The notes beneath the pieces are model-generated. The model was not told the DNA's origin and ran no database searches. It worked only from the letters and a program-made list of their open reading frames with translations. The position numbers and the translations under genes are program-made. A DNA stretch of 25,610 bases from NCBI GenBank assembly GCA_934635385.1, contig CAKTZI010000047.1, positions 1 to 25,610 on the forward strand, in the 5' to 3' direction. Numbering within the stretch: the stretch's first letter is position 1; every line of letters starts with the position of its first letter. Positions 22,006-25,610 of the stretch are shown piece after piece. This DNA is from an uncultured Kiritimatiellota bacterium. Its GTDB lineage: Bacteria; Verrucomicrobiota; Kiritimatiellia; RFP12; UBA1067.

Positions 22006-24942
22006 ATGAAAACGATGCAAATGAATGCAGTCTGCAGACGCGCGCTTTCCGCGTTTGTCGCCGTGTCGGTCAGTTTGGCTTTTGCCGACAACCAGTGGCA
22101 GAGCAAACCGAGTGCGGACACCGTCTATGACTACGAAGACGGGGCTAATTGGACGCTGAAGAAGGGCGCGTACACCACAGAACCCGCACAGTCCGAACCA
22201 AATTACGATCACGCCTCGTTCAATCTCCTGTCTGCGGCCGAAGCGTCCGGCACGACGCGGATCAAGTTTGGAGACAGCCGGAAAGTCGTGATCTTCCGCA
22301 ACTTCCCTTCCGGCGGCGATGGGAACGGCCCGGTTGTCTATGACTTCGATCTCGGCGGACATGAAATCGAGGCCACCTATGGCGGCGACAGCGTCCTCAT
22401 GAACGGCGGCGACAACTGCATTTCGCAGGACGATCTGGGGCCGTCGGGTTCGACAATGGCGATCCGCAACGGCACGTTGGCGTTGTCGGGCCGGCTGGCC
22501 CTCGGACGCAAGGATCTGGCCCCCGGCGGCTTCATCGTTTCCGCCGGCGGCGTGCTGAAGGGCAAGATGGGCAGCTACTTCGGGAATCCGCGCCTCAAGA
22601 TCGAATCCGGCGGCACGTTCACCTGCTCTTCGGGCTTCGCGCAGGGCGACCGGGATAACGAATCGACAAAGGAGCTGTACGGCTACATCTGCGTGACGGG
22701 CGAAAGCGCGGTCGCGACGTTCGCGGGCGACGCCGCCCTCGGCGGCCGGCACATGCGGCTCTATGTCCTGGACGGCGGTTCGTTCACGGCGAGTTCGCTG
22801 ACGGTCGGCGCCAACGGCCGGTCGGACGACACGCGCCTAATCGTGGACGGCGGATCGGTCGCGATCGCGGGAGCCCTGACGCTGGGATCGGCGGTTGAAG
22901 GCTGCCGGAACGTGCAGATGATTCTGGGCTCCGACGCCCGCACGCTCGTTTCGGTGAAGAGCGGCGACGTTCTGCAGGGCCGCAACGCGCGGATGGAGTG
23001 GCGCGTCCCGAAGGACGGCTGGACGGACGAGACGGGCGCGGCGCGCGCGCCGCTTCAGTGCACGGAGGGCGGCTTCGCCGTTATCCTGCAGACGGAAGGT
23101 CTGGCGGACGAGGGCGGCTTGAAGGCCGTCGTCAAGGCGCGCGACTGGATGATCGCGCATCCCGGCGAGACGATCGAGCTCGTGCGGACGACCGTGGAAT
23201 CGCGCGACGCGCTGACGACCGTCTGCGCCGCCGCCGCTGTCGAGGACTTCAATTCCGACGAGTTCGAGGACACGCCCGTCTTCTCCGTCTCGGACGACGG
23301 CAAGGCCCTGTGCCTGACGGCGCCGAAGACGGTCCGGCCCGCGCCGCCGAAGCTGGCGATCTCGGCGCAGGCGGGCGCGGCGGCGGACGGAAAGCGCACG
23401 CTGAGGGTCCGGGTGACGGACGTCGGCTTCTGCGCCTCGACGATCCAAAGCCTGACGCTGACGTGCGCCACGGCCGCCGACTATTCCGGCGCGACCGAGA
23501 CGCCGCTCACCGTGCCGTCCGACGCGGCGGAATTCCCCTATGAGTGGACGTTTGAAGGCGCGCTGCCCGCGCACGACGCGGCGAAGACCTGGTTCTGCAA
23601 GGTGACGGCCGTGAACGACAGGGGCAAGTCGGCTGTGTGCGAGATCATCGAGGATGCGGGCGTGGCGGAGTTCTTCCGCTGGACGAAGGCGGCAGACGGC
23701 GACTTCTACGACCTCGCCCGATGGGAAATGGGCACGGACGGCAAGACGTGGGCGGCCGCGACGCACTTCCCGCGCGGCGAAGACGTCGTGAAGATGCCCG
23801 ACGCCTACGGTGCGTTCACCGTCACGTCCGACCACGACGTGGAGATCAAGGGCATTCAGACGTGGACGGCGGGCGCGACCGAGGCGGAGCGGCACCATGC
23901 GACGTTCGACATGGGCGGACACCGGTTCACGTTCGCGGGCACGGCTTCGGGGAACGACATGATCACGGCAATGGGGCGGAAAGCGCAGGTCGCCGACCTC
24001 TCGCTGCCCACCGCCAACTACACCTTCAGGAACGCGCAGGTCGAGAACCGCACGCTGTGGTTCACGCAGGGAAGCAATGGCGGTTACGAGAGCGGCGGAC
24101 TGGCTTTTGCGGACGGCTCGTCCGTTATCTACCAGTGCCTCGGTTTCAACAACGGGTCGACGTTGCGCATCGAAAGCGGTGCGACGCTGGCGATGACCAA
24201 CGCGAACGTGCAGTTCTCGACGAGCCGCAGCCGTAAGGAGGGGTACGGCTACGTGCTGGTGAAGGACGCGGGGAGCTCGCTTGTGGCGACGAACGCCAAC
24301 TTCCGCTTCGGCCTGTCGGGCCGCGGCACCGGGCTGCATGTCCTCGACGGCGGCCTGATGTCCGTGTACAATCTCGTGATCGGCTGGGGCGACGCTCTGT
24401 ATTCGGGCAAGCCGACCGATGCGACCGAGAACGGCAACTGCTTTGCCGTCGTGTCGAACGCGACGCTCAAGGCGACGTCGCTGCGCCTCGGCTGGACGGC
24501 GGAAGCCGTCGACAGCCCGAAAATGACGATTGCAGGGGAATCAGCGCAAGTCGTTGTGGCAGATACGTTCAGCGTCTATGAGAACACGGGGGCCGAACTC
24601 GTTTTCAGCTTGCCGCCGGACGGATTCTGCGACGCCGACGGCAATGTTCGGGCGCCGTTGCGCGCGCGGAAGGTCGAGATCGAGCCGCGTGGTTCGTTCA
24701 GCGTCCGCGAAAAGGCGAAGGTGCGCGTCAATTACAGGGCGGCAAGGGCGAAGCTTGGCGGTCAGACGGTTCCTCTGCTGACGCTTCAGACGGCGAATGC
24801 CGAAGCCCTTCAGGCATTGGCGGGCAATGTCGCCTATGACCGCACGCCGCCGCAGGGCTTTGGCGTTCTTGTCTCGGACGACGGCAAGTCGCTCCTGATG
24901 CGCGTGCCCAAGAAAGGCGGCCTGCTCATCAGCATCCGTTGA
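22006..24942 (+). CDS. Large beta-solenoid surface protein with internal duplication
   Basis: 978 residues with a signal peptide ending near SLAFA. Two beta-solenoid, passenger-like halves are visible. The first is at about 85-370 (LKIESGGTFTC, YGYICVTGESA, LYVLDGGSFTASSLTVG, GAARAPLQ). The second is at about 600-900 (LRIESGATLAM, YGYVLVKDAGSS, LHVLDGGLMSVYNLVIG, GNVRAPLR). They correspond with an offset of roughly 525-540 residues. Between them (about 445-555) lies an Ig/FN3-like segment (LRVRVTDVGF, WFCKVTAVNDRGKSAVCE). Such repeats resemble autotransporter-associated strands, but no autotransporter barrel is present; the chain ends GGLLISIR. Display or adhesion at the cell surface is inferred. 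It starts 15 bases after the preceding gene with an AAGGAG site, as the last gene of the cluster. Confidence 0.8.
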   Translation: MKTMQMNAVCRRALSAFVAVSVSLAFADNQWQSKPSADTVYDYEDGANWTLKKGAYTTEPAQSEPNYDHASFNLLSAAEASGTTRIKFGDSRKVVIFRNFPSGGDGNGPVVYDFDLGGHEIEATYGGDSVLMNGGDNCISQDDLGPSGSTMAIRNGTLALSGRLALGRKDLAPGGFIVSAGGVLKGKMGSYFGNPRLKIESGGTFTCSSGFAQGDRDNESTKELYGYICVTGESAVATFAGDAALGGRHMRLYVLDGGSFTASSLTVGANGRSDDTRLIVDGGSVAIAGALTLGSAVEGCRNVQMILGSDARTLVSVKSGDVLQGRNARMEWRVPKDGWTDETGAARAPLQCTEGGFAVILQTEGLADEGGLKAVVKARDWMIAHPGETIELVRTTVESRDALTTVCAAAAVEDFNSDEFEDTPVFSVSDDGKALCLTAPKTVRPAPPKLAISAQAGAAADGKRTLRVRVTDVGFCASTIQSLTLTCATAADYSGATETPLTVPSDAAEFPYEWTFEGALPAHDAAKTWFCKVTAVNDRGKSAVCEIIEDAGVAEFFRWTKAADGDFYDLARWEMGTDGKTWAAATHFPRGEDVVKMPDAYGAFTVTSDHDVEIKGIQTWTAGATEAERHHATFDMGGHRFTFAGTASGNDMITAMGRKAQVADLSLPTANYTFRNAQVENRTLWFTQGSNGGYESGGLAFADGSSVIYQCLGFNNGSTLRIESGATLAMTNANVQFSTSRSRKEGYGYVLVKDAGSSLVATNANFRFGLSGRGTGLHVLDGGLMSVYNLVIGWGDALYSGKPTDATENGNCFAVVSNATLKATSLRLGWTAEAVDSPKMTIAGESAQVVVADTFSVYENTGAELVFSLPPDGFCDADGNVRAPLRARKVEIEPRGSFSVREKAKVRVNYRAARAKLGGQTVPLLTLQTANAEALQALAGNVAYDRTPPQGFGVLVSDDGKSLLMRVPKKGGLLISIR

Positions 24943-25124
24943 CGGACGGGTGACGCGCCCCGCCCCGTTGCGGACTCGGTGTCCACACCGCTTTCAGCAT
25001 GCCCCGCCCCTCAAGCACCTCCGTGGCAGGGGCCGCAGTTCCCTGCGGCCCGCCCCCTGCAACTCGGCAAGAAACACCACAGAACGCACAGAAAGCCGCT
25101 TCGCGGCACACGGAATACACAGAA
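24943..25124. repeat. Repeat-rich intergenic DNA with hairpins and 'cacagaa' repeat
   Basis: No gene. It holds a perfect 9-bp hairpin (25030-25051, loop TTCC) with a short outer stem, then a purine-rich dispersed repeat (about 25069-25124, units like cacagaacgcacagaaa) interrupted by a TTC-loop hairpin at 25095-25107. Confidence 0.65.
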
Positions 25125-25187
25125 GAACGATGGGGACAGACCCCCGTTTGGCGGGGTCTGTCCCCATCGTTCCGTCCCCATCGTTCC
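25125..25187. repeat. GGGGACAG palindrome with 20-bp stem and 14-bp tandem tail
   Basis: GAACGATGGGGACAGACCCC (25125-25144) pairs perfectly with 25153-25172 around an 8-base loop. The core is nearly identical to 9724-9759. GTCCCCATCGTTCC is then duplicated in tandem (25160-25173, 25174-25187). The right edge meets the broken gene at 25187. Confidence 0.85.
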
Positions 25188-25327
25188 TCAATTCGCAGAC
25201 CTATCGCATGCTGGCGAACCCCGCGATGGAGATGTGGCAGTTCGGCCCGGCTGGGATCTTCGACATGTGGGAGAGCGAGAGGGTGACGGGGACGCCGCAG
25301 GGGTCGGCCTATCTGAGGATGCCGTGA
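25187..25327 (+). pseudogene. 5'-truncated homologue of the small DUF3791-operon protein
   Basis: The frame LNSQTYRMLANPAMEMWQF, continuing GPAGIFDMWESERVTG, aligns with LYASRLYADLEREETKLWHL and SPCALADLWDEEQRTG of the gene at 13312: S-x-x-Y-x-x-L, W-x-x-x-P, D-[LM]-W-[DE]-x-E-x-x-TG are shared. The last residues differ. The N-terminal half and a start codon are missing and the break is at the GGGGACAG repeat. It ends 1 base before the DUF3791-like gene, as in the intact operon. Confidence 0.55.
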
Positions 25328-25328
25328 C

Positions 25329-25529
25329 ATGAGCCGGGCGTTCAAGTTCCTCGTCTACCTCCTGGAGCGGTACGCGGCGCGAAATGGCGAGACGGCCGAC
25401 GTGACCTACAATCGCCTTGCCGCTCATAACCTCGTAGACTACGCTATCGGCATGTATGAACTCTACCATGTCGAGAATCTCGAAAACGCATTTGCCGACT
25501 TAGACCGAAAGTTGAATTTGCCTACGTGA
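25329..25529 (+). CDS. DUF3791-like small protein (second locus)
   Basis: 66 residues: FKFLVYLLERYAARNGETAD, VTYNRLAAHNLVDYAIGMYE and LYHVENLENAFADLDRKL. The pattern of a short helical protein starting 'F-L-V-Y-L-L-E-x-Y-A' with a 'Y-E-x-Y-H-x-E-x-x-E-N-A-x-x-D-[IL]-D' end is that of one DUF3791 branch, a usual partner of DUF3990 proteins. It is diverged from the copy at 13551. It looks complete. The gene before it is truncated and no DUF3990 gene precedes that, so if this is an antitoxin it is now without its toxin in the window. Right of it only 80 bases remain. Confidence 0.65.
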   Translation: MSRAFKFLVYLLERYAARNGETADVTYNRLAAHNLVDYAIGMYELYHVENLENAFADLDRKLNLPT

Positions 25530-25540
25530 GCGATGTTGGC

Positions 25541-25583
25541 GGGCGAGCAAAATGAGACAGTCCGGGCGGGCAAAATGAGACAG
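25541..25583. repeat. Tandem 20-bp direct repeats at the window edge
   Basis: GGGCGRGCAAAATGAGACAG occurs at 25541-25560 and 25564-25583, differing at one base, period 23. Multiple direct repeats of this length near an end are typical of IS21-like and related insertion sequences, but no transposase is in view. Confidence 0.55.
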
Positions 25584-25610
25584 GCGAAAGGCGGCGAAAC
25601 CCCTGCGGAC

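Overview
The window looks like an accessory carbohydrate-utilisation region from a GC-rich, Gram-negative-type bacterium of the PVC superphylum. Kiritimatiellae or a neighbouring Verrucomicrobiota/Lentisphaerae lineage is my best guess. This rests on large signal-peptide-bearing multidomain glycoside hydrolases without SusC/SusD partners, right-handed beta-helix surface proteins of the choice-of-anchor type, and dispersed purine-rich 'cacggag'-type and GGGGACAG-CCCC-type intergenic repeats. It is inference; no rRNA or marker gene is present.

Layout. (1) 1-485: remains of a RelB/ParE-like toxin-antitoxin pair; the toxin is cut after 23 codons. (2) 486-980: a long structured leader repeat (copy 1). 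(3) 981-9714: a tightly spaced same-strand cluster: GH16, a GH29 fucosidase fused to an alpha/beta-hydrolase, a beta-helix surface protein, and a LamG / clan-A barrel / CBM9-like protein. (4) 9715-13808: an island of a different kind: an SSO1545-type AAA+ ATPase, a convergent DUF4143 ATPase with tandem operator-like repeats at its promoter, an SDR gene remnant, and a DUF3990 / small protein / DUF3791 operon that looks like a toxin-antitoxin system built around an ADP-ribosyltransferase-like protein. (5) 13809-14227: copy 2 of the structured leader. (6) 14228-24942: a second cluster: GH92 mannosidase, GH127-type protein, a large hydrolase-like secreted protein, and a large duplicated beta-solenoid surface protein. 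(7) 24943-25610: repeat-rich DNA, then a truncated second copy of the DUF3791-type operon, and tandem 20-bp repeats at the edge that may be the end of an insertion sequence.

How the parts fit. The two hydrolase clusters probably act outside the cytoplasm on a fucose-, mannose- and possibly arabinose-containing complex glycan. The beta-helix and beta-solenoid proteins would act as surface or adhesion components. Both clusters start behind a copy of the same element: a -10-like box, a conserved start codon with a short basic peptide frame, a 10-11 bp poly-C tract and several hairpins. The element is either a shared cis-regulatory leader or a mobile repeat. Non-metabolic modules and gene stubs sit at the junctions, often next to a GGGGACAG repeat, which suggests repeated rearrangement there.
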